From positions 1,298,704 through 1,362,703 of the forward strand of contig JALLLT010000006.1 in the NCBI GenBank assembly GCA_025266875.1: a stretch of DNA of 64,000 nt, in the 5' to 3' direction. The translations under genes were made by a program, and so were the position numbers. The first letter of the stretch is position 1. Each line of letters begins with the position of its first letter. Shown here one piece after another: positions 11,466-22,649 of this stretch. Source of the DNA: Fennellomyces sp. T-0311. Taxonomy: Eukaryota > Mucoromycota > Mucoromycetes > Mucorales > Lichtheimiaceae. The notes below the pieces were generated by a model. It worked only from the letters and a program-made list of their open reading frames with translations. It was not told the origin of the DNA and did no database searches.

Positions 11466-13502
11466 ATGCCTGCTGCTTATGTCTACCCGACCTTGGACGA
11501 CGAACCGCTCGTACCCATAGCAACGAGTGACAATTCATCACGTTTTTCAAACAAAGACAATTCAGGCACAATCGCAACAGCCATGGATCCAGCAATAACT
11601 ACAACCACCTTGCGGCGCAAAGACGTCCCGCTTGCAGAAGACGAAAAAGAAGAACTCGAGTTAGACACACTAAATGCCAAGAATGCAGCGGAGGAAAAAG
11701 AGAATGACGCGACGGATCAGACAGAAACGCTCCACAAAGAGGATCTTGGCAACTTCATCTTGCTTGTTATTTTATGTAACGAAATCATCAAATGCGTATG
11801 TGTAGCATGTCATTAATCTTTCCATGTCTATAGATCTATTACAGGGTGTTCCCGTTGGTCTGTCGTTTGGGTCCATTCCGTTCCTTCTCAAAGAACAACT
11901 GTCATACTCGCAGATCGCGGTGTTTTCCTTGTCATCATGGCCTTACTCCTTAAAGTTTCTGTGGTCGCCGATCGTCGACGCGGTATACTCACCAAGTCTG
12001 GGCCGTCGAAAATCCTGGATTATCCCGATTCAAATCATGACCGGGTTTCTGTTCCTTGTGTTGGGCGACCGCATTGATGAAATCATGGGTGCCGAACATA
12101 TCCCCGTGTATTATTTGACTGGCGCTTTCTTGGTGACCATCTTCTTTTGTGCGACCCAGGATATCGCGGTAGACGGATGGGCACTGACGTTGTTATCCAA
12201 GGACTCGTTGTCGTACGCTTCCACAGCCCAAACTATTGGTCTTAACACGGGTTATTTCTTGTCGTTTACGGTGTTTCTGGCGTTAAGCTCTCCCGAATTC
12301 AGTAACAAGTACATCTGGTCTGAGCCACAGGATGTCGGTATCCTGAGGCTGGGAGCATACATGAAGTTCTGGGCTTTCATGTATTTTGTGGTGACCGCGT
12401 GGCTCGTTTTCATGAAGAAAGAGGTATGTCCACAGCTTATACCCTTCCCCATTGGTGCTGAGGCCCCCTTGCATTAGACGCCTACACATACCGATGAGGA
12501 TCAACTGGGAATTAAAGGCGTCTATACCACTATCTGGAAAATATGCCAGCTACCTCGTACGTTGCTGTTGTCGAGTGTAATGCGAAATATTTTGGCTTAC
12601 TGTTGGGTAGATATGCGCTCATTTATAGTCGTATTGTTGACTGCTAAAGTCGGGTTCATCTGTCACGAGGCCGTAACTTCATTAAAGTTGCTCGAAAAGG
12701 GGTTTTCCAAAGAAGACCTGGCGCTGTCTGTATTGCTGGATTTCCCACTGCAAATCTTTTTTGGTTATTACGCAGCCAAATGGTCGAATGGCCCACGCCC
12801 ATTAAAGCCGGTATGGGTATGACATAGGCTTCTCCTGCTTATTGTACTCATTTTTCATTACATTCAGTGGCTTCTCGCTTTCTACGGTCGGCTTTTTTTT
12901 TCGGCAGTAGGTATGCTTATTGTCGCATGGTATCCCCAGGAACAAGAAATTGGTTTTTTTTATTTCGGCGTGATTATGGCTTCCACTGTTCTTACCTCAT
13001 TTATGTCAACTGTACAATTTGTCAGCATATCAGCATTTATGACCAGTATTGCGGATCCACTTATCGGTGGCACATATATGACGGTAAAAATAAGCACTAC
13101 ATTACATAAAATGATCTAGTACGCTAATTCTTTGTTTTAGTTACTGAACACCTTTAGTAACTTTGGAGGAACATGGCCGAAGTTCTTTGTACTGGAGGGA
13201 GTAGATTATTTTACTGAAGCAACATGCTCTATCAAGAATGGTGTTGGCGCAGGTTTGAATACAGTCCTTCGTTTCTTTTACCAAGTAAACTAATTCACTT
13301 GTTAGAATTCTCTTGCGTGGACGAGGTCGGTGCTTCCAAATGCAAGGAACTTGACGGAACATGCCATATCTATAAAGACGGATATTATACCGCCGGAATC
13401 CTTTGCGTTTTTGTAGGTTTGGTTCTTCTCCTTGGGTATATACGTCCAATGATACATCATGTGGAAGGATTATCAAAGCGCGCATGGAAATTAAACAAAT
13501 AA
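11466..13502 (+). CDS. Acetyl-CoA transporter, SLC33A1/AT-1 family
   Basis: A multi-pass endoplasmic-reticulum membrane protein of the major facilitator superfamily; the family imports acetyl-CoA into the ER lumen. Seven exons: 11466-11775, 11834-12423, 12478-about 12574, 12629-12810, 12868-13083, 13141-13252, 13306-13502. They join into one frame, although the donor of intron 3 (GTGTAA) is weak. Signature segments: LLQGVPVGLSFGSIPFLL, WPYSLKFLWSPIVDAVY, GRRKSWIIP, CATQDIAVDGWALTLLS, the paired DPLIGGTYMT and LLNTFSNFGGTWP, and a Cys-rich lumenal loop before the last membrane span. The cytosolic N-terminus (about 100 residues) is acidic, low-complexity and not conserved. No break was seen. 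Confidence 0.92.
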
Positions 13503-15593
13503 TGTTCTATTTGATATTGGATGGTAGTGGAAATAAAATGTTTCGGTAGCAGTAAAGGTTTGGCGCTTCACTTCAGGATGGGAAATGTATACAGAGTTTG
13601 GAGGCTTTAGACTGTGGTGTCCAAGGATTAAGTCTGATAAAGAAGTCCAAATCGAGATTGACAGTCGATAAATCTCCCGCCATCCCAAAGAGACCGCCGA
13701 TTCCGACCTGGCACCCCAGGCAACTGAGTTTTGGCGGGCTTGAAGTATCTGGGCCTGAAGTAAGGCGAATGAACGACCGAGCTAGTCTTTATGTCTTACC
13801 TAGGCAGCCTATGAAGTGTCGAGCTACGCTCGGTGTTTCACAATGTCTTACCTGAAGCAGCCTATGAAATGCTTAGCTACGCTCTGAGCTACACAAGGAA
13901 AGCCATCATCAACATTCACTACGACGGATAGAAGCAGAACATAAGTTGTAGTTTAGAAATTTTATATGCCACTCTGGTGCCCTTTTTTACGGCACTGGAA
14001 TAAATTTCTTATCTACAAAAAAAAAGAAAGCCATTATTAAAGCATGTCAAAGACAGACGGACCACAACATCAACTGACAACCAAAAAAGTGAAAATGTTA
14101 TTTCATAACGCTCGCCACAAAAGTATTGTATATGGAATTATTGCTAGTTTTCTGTATCCTAATGGAGCATCTCTTATATTCGACAATTGAATAAATTGCC
14201 TTCAATACAAAAGAAGAAAAACCACATTTGTTATATACATAAACATTTCTTACAGAAGAATGATAATAATGATTTCACATGGCGCTTTGTCATTGATTAA
14301 ACTACATTCTTCCTAAATGATTTCGTTGCAGTAACTATTATGCTCTAATTTGGTCAAATGATAATGGCAGTAATCATTCCAGTCTTAAGCTTTTAGAATT
14401 TGGAAGTAAATTACAGTATGCTTGTGGTGAGAGAGAAATTGATCAGCAAAACAGTAAGTTCTGTGAGAATCGAATATGTCTTTATTATGTTAACGGTTCT
14501 CTCTATTTATATTGCTCGAGATAAAACTCATAATCAAATAGCCGTGGTCGGGAGGATGCCATATCGTATAGCCAACACGGCAATGTTTCTAGACTTCTTG
14601 GAAGATCTAGTCAAACCGGAAGGCTGTCAATGTATTATTCAGGTACCGTCATACGTTTACCCGGTAGTGCCGACTAGCTAGTACCTTGGATACCACAATG
14701 CTGCTGATAATGTATACGCTGCCTGGTATACCAGTCAAGTTCCAACGCGGACCATGGCAAACTACGACGCCGAAGCATAGGTTATGCGAGAGCACCTCCA
14801 GTCACCGGTAAGAAAAATACTAAACAGAAATCTGCCAGCTAATGTACTAACCGCTGCGGAAGTTGCTGAATCGAATGAAAACTCGCTTATGTTTGCACCG
14901 GTCATTTTCGCAAGTTGATGTTCATCAAACTCATATCAATCACCAGCAACGATATCAGCCCATCAATCAGTAGCTCCCGTTCCTTCACGAACATATCTAT
15001 CGTTACTGAGACCAGCACCGTATCCACAGTCTACATCAGCGCTTGGCAAGATACCTCCCTATCCATTTCCACCGCCACAGCAGCAAATATATTACAAATG
15101 CCACAGACACCTTCACAGCAGCAACCGATACAATATGACAATATGCCACCACAAAAAAGATTTCGACACCTTTCAGCAGCGCCCAGTACAACTATATCAA
15201 CTCTCCATTAGTCAGCGCATCATCCCAAGCAGAGATTCCCGCCAGGACCATTCGTACATATACAATATGCAAAACGATTGATTGCAAAGGGCCTGTAAGT
15301 TCAAAAATTGTGACACCGCGTCATAGTTTATATAATAATTAATAAAGTACCATCGCCTCATATAGCATTGAAGCGTATTTTGTTGGTTTACCGAAAATTC
15401 TCCTTTCTGGCTTCATCGAAACCATGCAACAATGCATTTATAGGCGCTTCCAGTGCCTGTAAATACATTCTTAAAAAATCAAAGAATTAATTACCTCGAG
15501 CCCAGACATGTTATATGTGCCTGAGTTTTTCCCATTTTGCTTAACTTCGCTCTCAGATTACCCCTTAGCTGTTAGCTGGTACTACTGAAATTT
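13503..15593. other. Intergenic region with a possible gene relic
   Basis: Roughly 2.1 kb between the transporter and the first retrotransposon. It contains a two-copy 45-bp repeat (separate entry), a 93-codon frame at 14400-14681 and a region at 14930-15300 whose frames are rich in Pro, Gln and Tyr, for example PPYPFPPPQQQIYY near 15050-15090. The latter reads like a disordered tail of a decayed protein, with stops and frame changes; no family was recognised. Frames at 13598-13855 show no resemblance to a known protein. Confidence 0.35.
13792..13888. repeat. Two-copy imperfect tandem repeat, about 45 bp
   Basis: Copy 1 (13792-13835) and copy 2 (13843-13888) share tgtcttacct, cagcctatgaa and agctacgctc in the same order, with a period of 51 bp. 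It has no coding meaning that I can see. Confidence 0.65.
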
Positions 15594-15945
15594 TGTAATG
15601 GTGTGTCCATTACAGACGTTATCCAACCTGCAACCTGGTTGATCGCCATGCAGTATCCATATACCGTATTGATAGACGTAGCATGTGACAACTCATATGG
15701 TGCATGGTTGGATAAGGATATTAGGATTACATATAGCTTAGATGGAATTCGTAGATTGTAGATCATAGACGCCTTAGCTATTACCCCCTAATATCTGACG
15801 TATATATAAAGCAGGATTCCTGGATACAGGAATCCTCATCGTTTATACCCTCATATAACCGGTTCCACCTTCAGGTTATTGTCTACATTGTCCGACTCAC
15901 AGCAACGTACATGATTGTAAGTATCCTGTGGTCTGCACTGTTACA
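15594..15945 (+). repeat. 5' LTR of the chromovirus
   Basis: It starts TGTAATGGTG and ends GCACTGTTACA. It matches 22216-22568 along its whole length with scattered differences (for example tgtgac/tgcgac and accctc/actttc). A TATA-like gtatatataaagc sits at 15799-15811. Immediately after it, attggtagcgaa holds a TGG-initial primer-binding-site candidate at 15948-15957. Confidence 0.9.
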
Positions 15946-16039
15946 ATTGGTAGCGAAATTCAGTTCTGTGAAACCGTGCTCGACGTTGTAATTGAGCAGG
16001 AACCTTCTTTGAGACGTTGATGCACTACGACGACGCTCT

Positions 16040-18052
16040 TTGGCGCATACCAGAATTTGTTCTAACGAGTACCCTTTGCTCGGACGTTTTAGACCCCTAC
16101 TCTCAAAGCTCTCAAAAAAACTCAAGTTCCGCCGTACTTCTGCACATGCATCCATCCAGCCCGATTCCTCTGGTTCTGACCATACGTACCCCTTTCCCAA
16201 TTCGATGACCAACCAGACAGAAGACCACCCCCTTCGACGCCTTTCTCAGACGCCAGGCCGTGCTGCCTCTACGCCGGCCCTTGGACGACCGGCTGGACCA
16301 GTAACCCGTGCAACTGCTGCTGCGGCCCATGCAGCTGGTAGTTCTGCAGATGCTGACCTCGCCGAATTGGCTGAATTCGACGAGGATCTGGATGTACCGG
16401 TGGTACAAAACGTGCCACGCCATTCAGCTGTGGCGACGATCCCCCCTACAGCGGCTCCAACATCTGTGACGATTGCCCCTGCAGCCAACGTTACGCAGGC
16501 TGCGACGCAACCCTCTGCCGCCCCCACTTTGGCCTCTCCTTCCTTGCCTGTTCCTTCGCAGGAAGGCTGCCCTTGGGACGGCGTGGCCCAAGACCTCCAA
16601 GCCTACACGGAGCTGACGACCGGCCACTTTCAAGGCATCCAGATGGAATTGACGGCTGCCGAAGACCGGGTCCGCGCCTTGGACGACGCCAATGACCAGA
16701 TGGCCGCCCGGATTGCTTCCTTCAAGGAATGCGACGACCAGTGCGAGCACCAGATTTCGGAGCTCGTTGCCAACCAAGAGGCGACGAATCAGCAGCTGGC
16801 GGACATGCTAGCGACGGCCGACCGCAACTTTGCCACTGTGTATGCGGCGCAACGAGAGGAGGCTGCGCACCAAGACCGCCAAGCTGCTGAATTGCGTCTT
16901 TTAATTCAGCAGCTAACCGAACAGCTGGCAGCTGTGACGCCGGGCCCTGCTGCACCTCCCGCACAAGCCGTTCCTGTGGCACCTGCGCCGCCACCACCAG
17001 CCACCAGTGCACCTGTTCCTAGCACTGGCGGCGACGACCGCCCTCCATTCTGCAACGACATCCAAGGAATGTGGGCATCAATCCATGCCGCGATGCCGTC
17101 TGTTCGCCAACGAAACCCATCCAGTGGGGGCAACAGCAGCAGCAGCAGCAGTTCCAGCAGGCAAAGCCGTGGCGACCGCCACCTGCGACGACGTAACACC
17201 AACGACACCAACCCCAGTGGAGTACGCATTCCAATGCCATCGACGACCTTCACTGGCAAGGGCTCACCCAAAGAAGTCCACTCCTGGCTCTTTGGGTATG
17301 AGCACTACTTCTCTCTGGTCCGCACGGTCACCAACGACCAGAAGGTGGGTCTCGCTGCTCTGACCCTGCAAGAGACGGCCCTCCTATGGTTCAAGGCAGA
17401 GACGAAACGTGGGGCCATGCCCACCACTTGGCCGGAGTTTTGCTGCGTTTTCTGTGCTCATTGGCTCCCCACCAACAACCAGCAACTCCGCCGACGTCAG
17501 TGGCAAGCCTGTCGCCAAGGCAATGGGACGGTTGCCAGCTTCACGCAGCGTTTCTTGCATCTTATGGACGGTATCGACGACATCCATGAGACGGAGGCCC
17601 GAGCCCGCTACATTGAGAGGCTGAAACCTGCGGCGGCCGCCTTTGTCGAGGATTGCAGTGGTGCCAGTTTGGACGAAATCATCCGTCAAGCTGAGCACTA
17701 TGACGGCCATTATAGCGACGCCAGCCCATTCAAGTCCCAACCACCATATGCGCAGCTGAGTGCGACGTCTTCTGCCTCAGCCGAAGCCAACTCCTCCTCT
17801 GGGCCAACGCCCATGGAAGTCGACGGAGTCGAGCGTGGCTTCCGCAAGAAGCGCAACGGTCAGGCCAGCAGGTTGTCCTCCAAGAAGGTCATTGAGGGCA
17901 ACCTTGGCTTCCGGTGTTACAAGCCTGGCCATTTTGGCAAGAACTGCCCACAGTTCGGGGACCACCTGCCGCAATCCAAGCCTAAGGGCAAGGATAATGG
18001 CGATGACAAGGGCAAGGGCAAGGGCAAGGGACGCCAGTTTTCAAAAAACTAG
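16040..18052 (+). CDS. Gag protein of the chromovirus
   Basis: A single open frame of 670 codons; an in-frame ATG at 16205 (MTNQTEDHP) is an alternative start. Order: an Ala/Pro/Thr-rich N-terminus; a coiled-coil zone (about residues 190-310); a retrotransposon Gag core (from IPMPSTTFTGKGSPKEVHSW to QAEHYDGHY); a basic stretch; a zinc knuckle; and a Lys/Gly-rich tail. The knuckle reads GFRCYKPGHFGKNC, so the first Cys of the usual CX2CX4HX4C is Gly. The coding region is markedly more GC-rich than the flanking noncoding DNA. Confidence 0.85.
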   Translation: MAHTRICSNEYPLLGRFRPLLSKLSKKLKFRRTSAHASIQPDSSGSDHTYPFPNSMTNQTEDHPLRRLSQTPGRAASTPALGRPAGPVTRATAAAAHAAGSSADADLAELAEFDEDLDVPVVQNVPRHSAVATIPPTAAPTSVTIAPAANVTQAATQPSAAPTLASPSLPVPSQEGCPWDGVAQDLQAYTELTTGHFQGIQMELTAAEDRVRALDDANDQMAARIASFKECDDQCEHQISELVANQEATNQQLADMLATADRNFATVYAAQREEAAHQDRQAAELRLLIQQLTEQLAAVTPGPAAPPAQAVPVAPAPPPPATSAPVPSTGGDDRPPFCNDIQGMWASIHAAMPSVRQRNPSSGGNSSSSSSSSRQSRGDRHLRRRNTNDTNPSGVRIPMPSTTFTGKGSPKEVHSWLFGYEHYFSLVRTVTNDQKVGLAALTLQETALLWFKAETKRGAMPTTWPEFCCVFCAHWLPTNNQQLRRRQWQACRQGNGTVASFTQRFLHLMDGIDDIHETEARARYIERLKPAAAAFVEDCSGASLDEIIRQAEHYDGHYSDASPFKSQPPYAQLSATSSASAEANSSSGPTPMEVDGVERGFRKKRNGQASRLSSKKVIEGNLGFRCYKPGHFGKNCPQFGDHLPQSKPKGKDNGDDKGKGKGKGRQFSKN

Positions 18053-18165
18053 GCCCACCAACAGATGCGCCCATACCTGTTGGTGACCTTTCCGGCGACG
18101 TTTCTCCAGAGCCATCATCGTTAGTTAAAGCCGCAGACGATTATCAGTGCGACGAGGGATCCATT

Positions 18166-21100
18166 TTGGATCCCGAACCCCCCATCATCACTACTAGTGT
18201 AGACGTCTCTCAGGATCCTAGTACCAATAAAGCATTTTTTGCAAAAATGAACGACGACTTTATTGATGATGATGTTTATCCTCGCTCTTTCGCTCTAACA
18301 GACAGTTGTGTTAATACGAGCGAATTGCCAGTACGGCATATCCTGATCCGACGTGAAGGCCTTGTTAATGGGCGCAAAGCCAGGATTTTGATTGACAGCG
18401 GGGCAACACACGATTTTGTGACGTTTTCCTTTTTGGAAGCAAGTGGACTTGCAGGCTGAGACGCATTCAACCCCAGGTTCTTCCGTCAAAGTTGCTGATG
18501 CCCGATGGGTGGAATCGGCATGTTACTTGGACGCCAATGTCGTGATGGACGAATTCACCACCTCAGTTCGACTTTTTTCGGGCATTGTCAGCGACGACCA
18601 TGACGTCATACTTGGTAAAAGCTGGCTTTACGACGAGAACCCCGAAATCGACTGGAAAACCAACAGTGTCAAACCTCGGCCTTCTCCTCCGACGCCTATG
18701 GAGATTCAATTTCTTTGCGCTCGGCCAGCAACAAAGCTTTGCGTGACGTGACCGACGATGGCTTTGTTGTTCTTTGCGTGGAGAAAATCGAGGTCAATGG
18801 CGATAAGGTTGACATTCCAGGTTTGGACGCACTGGTGGACGAATTTCACAATGTTTTCCCAGACGAATTGCCTGATGGATTGCCTCCCAAACGTCATGTG
18901 GAGCACACGATTCCGCTGGTGCCTGGTGCACAACCACCAGCTCAGCGTATGTATCGATTATCTACCCGAGAGCTCACCGTTTTAAAGAAAACATTGGACG
19001 ATATGCTTGCCAAGGGTTGGATCCGTCCATCACACTCGCCATATGGGGCGCCAGTCCTTTTTGTCACCAAGAAGGACCAATCTCTGTGGATGATTATTGA
19101 CTACAGGGCCCTTAACAGTCCTGTCAGTCAAGACGAAGGCACCCATTCCTCATACGGACGACCTTATCCATCAGCTGCAGGGGGGCGAAGTATTTTAGCC
19201 GTATCGATCTGTGCTCTGGTTACTACCAGGTTCGGACCGCTGAGGAAGACGTTCCCAAGACGGGTTTCCTGACGAGATACGGTCATTACGAGATGTTAGT
19301 ATTGGGCATGGGGCTTATGGGAAGCCCTGCGACGTTTGTCACCTTGCTAACAGATATTTTTCGCGATCTTCTTGATGATAACGGCCTTGTGATATATCTC
19401 GACGACTTTCTGATCTATACCAAGATGAAAGAAGAGCACCTCGCGACGTTACGCGTTGTTTTCGAACGACTATGGGAACACAAGTTATATGCCAACCTCA
19501 AGAAATGCGAATTTGGCATGACGCGACTTGAGTTCCTCGGCCATGTGGTTTCCGAAAATAAGGTCGAATGCGATCCACACAAACTGGAGGCTATATCCCA
19601 ATGGCCGACGCCACGGAAAACTGCGGACATCCAATCTTTTTTGGGCTTATGCAATTACTACCGGACGTTTGTGGATGGTTTCGCCGAACTTTCGGCTCCT
19701 ATGAATTACTTGCTTCGCAAGGACGTGCCGTGGAACTGGGATGATAAGTGTGAAGCTTCTTTTCAAGAATTGAAGTGACGTCTAACTTCCGCCCCTGTTC
19801 TAGCCCTACAGGATCCTGACCGACGATTTTTTGTGCATGCCGATGCTTCCACAATGCTTTCGATTGGTGGCATCCTTAGCCAGGTCCAGGACGACGGTCT
19901 GCTCCACCCTGTGGCTTATGCTTCAAGGACGCTCAAGGGTGCTGAGCTTCATTACCCGGTGCATGAGTTGGAGCTTCTGGCAGTCAAGTACTGTCTTGAG
20001 CAATGGCGTCACCATCTTGATGGTGAACGATTCACGGTCTTTACAGACAACCGCGCCATTGCGACGATGCATGCCAACAGCAAGAACCTTTCGAAATGGC
20101 AAATCCGACTATTGGAGAAGCTGATGACGTTTTAGTTTGACGTGCACCATATCCCTCGAGAAGAGAATGAAGGGGCTGATGCGCTATCCAAGCGGCCTCC
20201 TGACGTACTGTCCAATCCCGACGCTTCAATGGAAATTTGTTCTATTGTCCTCACCGTGAGGAGGGAGACGATTGGTAAGGAATGCGCCATGTACTACGCT
20301 AAGGATGCTTACTGGGCTGACGTTTTGGCCCACTTGCGTACTACTGGCCATGACGACAACTATGTTCTCAAGGATGGCATCATCTACAAGGTAGTTGATG
20401 GCCGCCGTTTACTGTGTGTACCTCGCATGCCGACACTGCTGAACACCTTGTTACATGACGCCCATGATGCTCCAGTTGCTGGCCATAGAGGTATCGACGC
20501 TACAGTAGAACGTTTGGGACGGACTTACTTTTGGCCACAGATGAACAAGTCAGTGCGATGTTATATTGCCACTTGTGATATGTGCCAATGTGTCAAGTCG
20601 ATGAACCAGAAATCAGCCGGCTTACTTCAGCCACTGCAGCATGCTGAAGGACGATGGCTCTCGATTTCGGTGGATTTCATCACGCAGCTACCGAAGACGC
20701 CTCGCAAGTTTGACGCTATTGCCGTTTTTGTTAATCGATTCTCCAAGCGCGCACATTTTGCTCCTTGCAAGACGACGGACACTGCAGAGGATTTTGCTCA
20801 CCTGTTCTTGCACGAGATTTATTGGCAACATGGCCTGCCCAACGATATCGTGTCAGATCGCGATACTCGTTTCACGTCGAAGTTCTGGGCAGCGCTGACG
20901 AAACAGTTGGGGATCAAGAGGAAACTCTCCAGTAGTTTTCATCCCCAAAGCGACGGACAGACGGAGATCATGAATCGTAGTCTGGAAGACTTGCTACGAC
21001 ACTACGTTGCCTACCAGCAGACGGATTGGGACGAATGGTTGCCTATCTTGGAACATACGTATAATGATTCCAAGCATGCATCCACCAATCTGACGCCTTT

Positions 21101-21873
21101 TTACGCAGATCTGGGACGCCATGTATCGCCAGCTCTGATCTCCAGCTCTGACGACATGAGCAATGCACATGCTGACGCCCTTGCTCGACGATTGGAGTCT
21201 ATACGACTCGACGTTACCAAGGCTATCAAGGACGCAACGGAGAGACAAGCTAAGTATGCCAACTGGAAGCGACGCGATTTGGAATTTTCTGTTGGTGATC
21301 CAGTACTGGTCAAGACGGCAAACTTGAACCTAGACGTCTACTGGAATGCACCTACCAAGAAATTGCTTCCACAGTGGGCGGTCCATACAAGGTCATGGAA
21401 CGAATCGGCTCAGTTGCATATAAGCTCGACTTACTGGCGACGATCAAGACACACAACGTCTTTCATGTTAGTGTGTTGAAGCCTTATTCGAACCAGATGA
21501 CGTGGAACGACGACCTGAACGGCCACCACCAGTCATCACCAATGGATCAGAAGACGAATTCGAGGTTGAAGAAATTCTGGACGAGCGCAAGCGACGAAAC
21601 AAGTTAGAATACTTGGTCAAGTGGAAGGGTTACCCCCTTCATGACGCTACTTGGGAACCAGTTTCACACTTGGCTAACGCGCAAGATGTTCTTCGACAGT
21701 ATCAAGCTTCTAAGGAGACACCGATGCTTGATGCGGTGCCTAAGAAGCGACGGGTCGGCCACCCAAACACTTGCAACGTGCATAGTAAGGTTTATTTTGG
21801 GTGCCCCTTACTCATTTTTCTCATTTTTCTAGAAAGACGCGACTCAGACGATCCTGAACTTATTGTTCTTTGA
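18166..21873 (+). pseudogene. Pol polyprotein of the chromovirus, frameshifted
   Basis: Pieces in three frames give a complete but broken pol. Aspartic protease: ILIDSGATHDFVT near 18390-18420, then TGA at 18457. Reverse transcriptase from about 18880: the frame changes near 19120 and again near 19195; the active site is VIYLDDFLIYT near 19395. RNase H: HADASTM near 19840, with an in-frame TGA at 19776 before it. TAG at 20133 stands where Gln is usual. Integrase 20142-21370: HHCC zinc region (DAHDAPVAGHRGID...CDMCQC) and the DDE core (SVDFITQLPK, NDIVSDRDTRFTSKFW, DGQTEIMNR). After a further shift near 21370 the chromodomain follows, with EVEEILDERKRRNKLEYLVK and KGYPLHDATWEP. Without restoring several positions no full protein can be made. 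Confidence 0.88.
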
Positions 21874-22215
21874 CTCTCGGCTTCTTCTGGACATGCCTAT
21901 TCTTTAGCGGGGGGGAGAGCCTAAGCCGAGACGTTTTGCCGCAATTACGACGACGAGTATTATTGCAGGCAACTCGGCTTTACGATAAACGATCTGTCAC
22001 TGCTGACTAGGGGTCCAGCATACATACAACTTGGACGGACTCAAGGACGGTGCATTATGATTCACATATCGACGAACAAGGGGTTGATGGACGATACCAC
22101 GGACGATTGCGAGACGACGAAACAAAGGGAATTGATTTGGACGACATCGACGGATTGACGGTGAATCCTCCCGACGAATCAACTATGGATATGACGTTAT
22201 ATAGACGGGGGAGAT

Positions 22216-22568
22216 TGTAATGGTGTGTCCATTACAGACGTTATCCAACCTGCAACCTGGTTGATCGCCATGCAGTATCCATATACCGTATTGATAGACG
22301 TAGCATGCGACAACTCATATGGTGCATGGTTGGATAAGAATATTAGGATTACATATAGCTTAGATGGAATTCGTAGATTGTAGATCATAGACGCCTTAGC
22401 TATTACCCCCTAATATCTGACGTATATATAAAGCAGGATTCCTGGATACAGGAATCCTCATCGTTTATACTTTCATATAACGGTTCCACCTTTGGGTCTC
22501 ACTGATAACATTGTCTGACCTACAGCAACACACTCGATTGTAAGTATACTGTGGTCTGTACTGTTACA
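22216..22568 (+). repeat. 3' LTR of the chromovirus
   Basis: Second LTR copy, preceded by the purine-rich tract agacgggggaga (22203-22214), which is the likely polypurine tract. The first base after it (22569) begins the left arm of the inverted repeat. Confidence 0.9.
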
Positions 22569-22649
22569 TGTCATTCCAGAAGTAGTTGATTAAGCGTGAG
22601 AAAAGATTACAAAATACGTGCAGTTGAATACGATTACAGAACATAGGTA

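Larger units (their letters stand above)
15594..22568 (+). mobile_element. Ty3/gypsy chromovirus (decayed), 7.0 kb
   Basis: An LTR retrotransposon bounded by 352/353-bp LTRs beginning TGTAATGG and ending CTGTTACA. Internal order is gag, protease, reverse transcriptase, RNase H, integrase, chromodomain, which is the Ty3/gypsy order; the C-terminal chromodomain places it among chromoviruses. The gag frame is open but the pol region has several frameshifts and in-frame stops, so this copy is non-autonomous. No 5-bp target duplication is visible: aattt precedes the 5' LTR and tgtca follows the 3' LTR. The right flank belongs to an inverted-repeat arm that has no counterpart on the left, so the left flank was probably rearranged. 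Confidence 0.92.

Noticed and set aside
16112..17740. Several long minus-strand and alternative plus frames in the gag region
   Set aside because: GC-rich shadow frames of the chromovirus gag.
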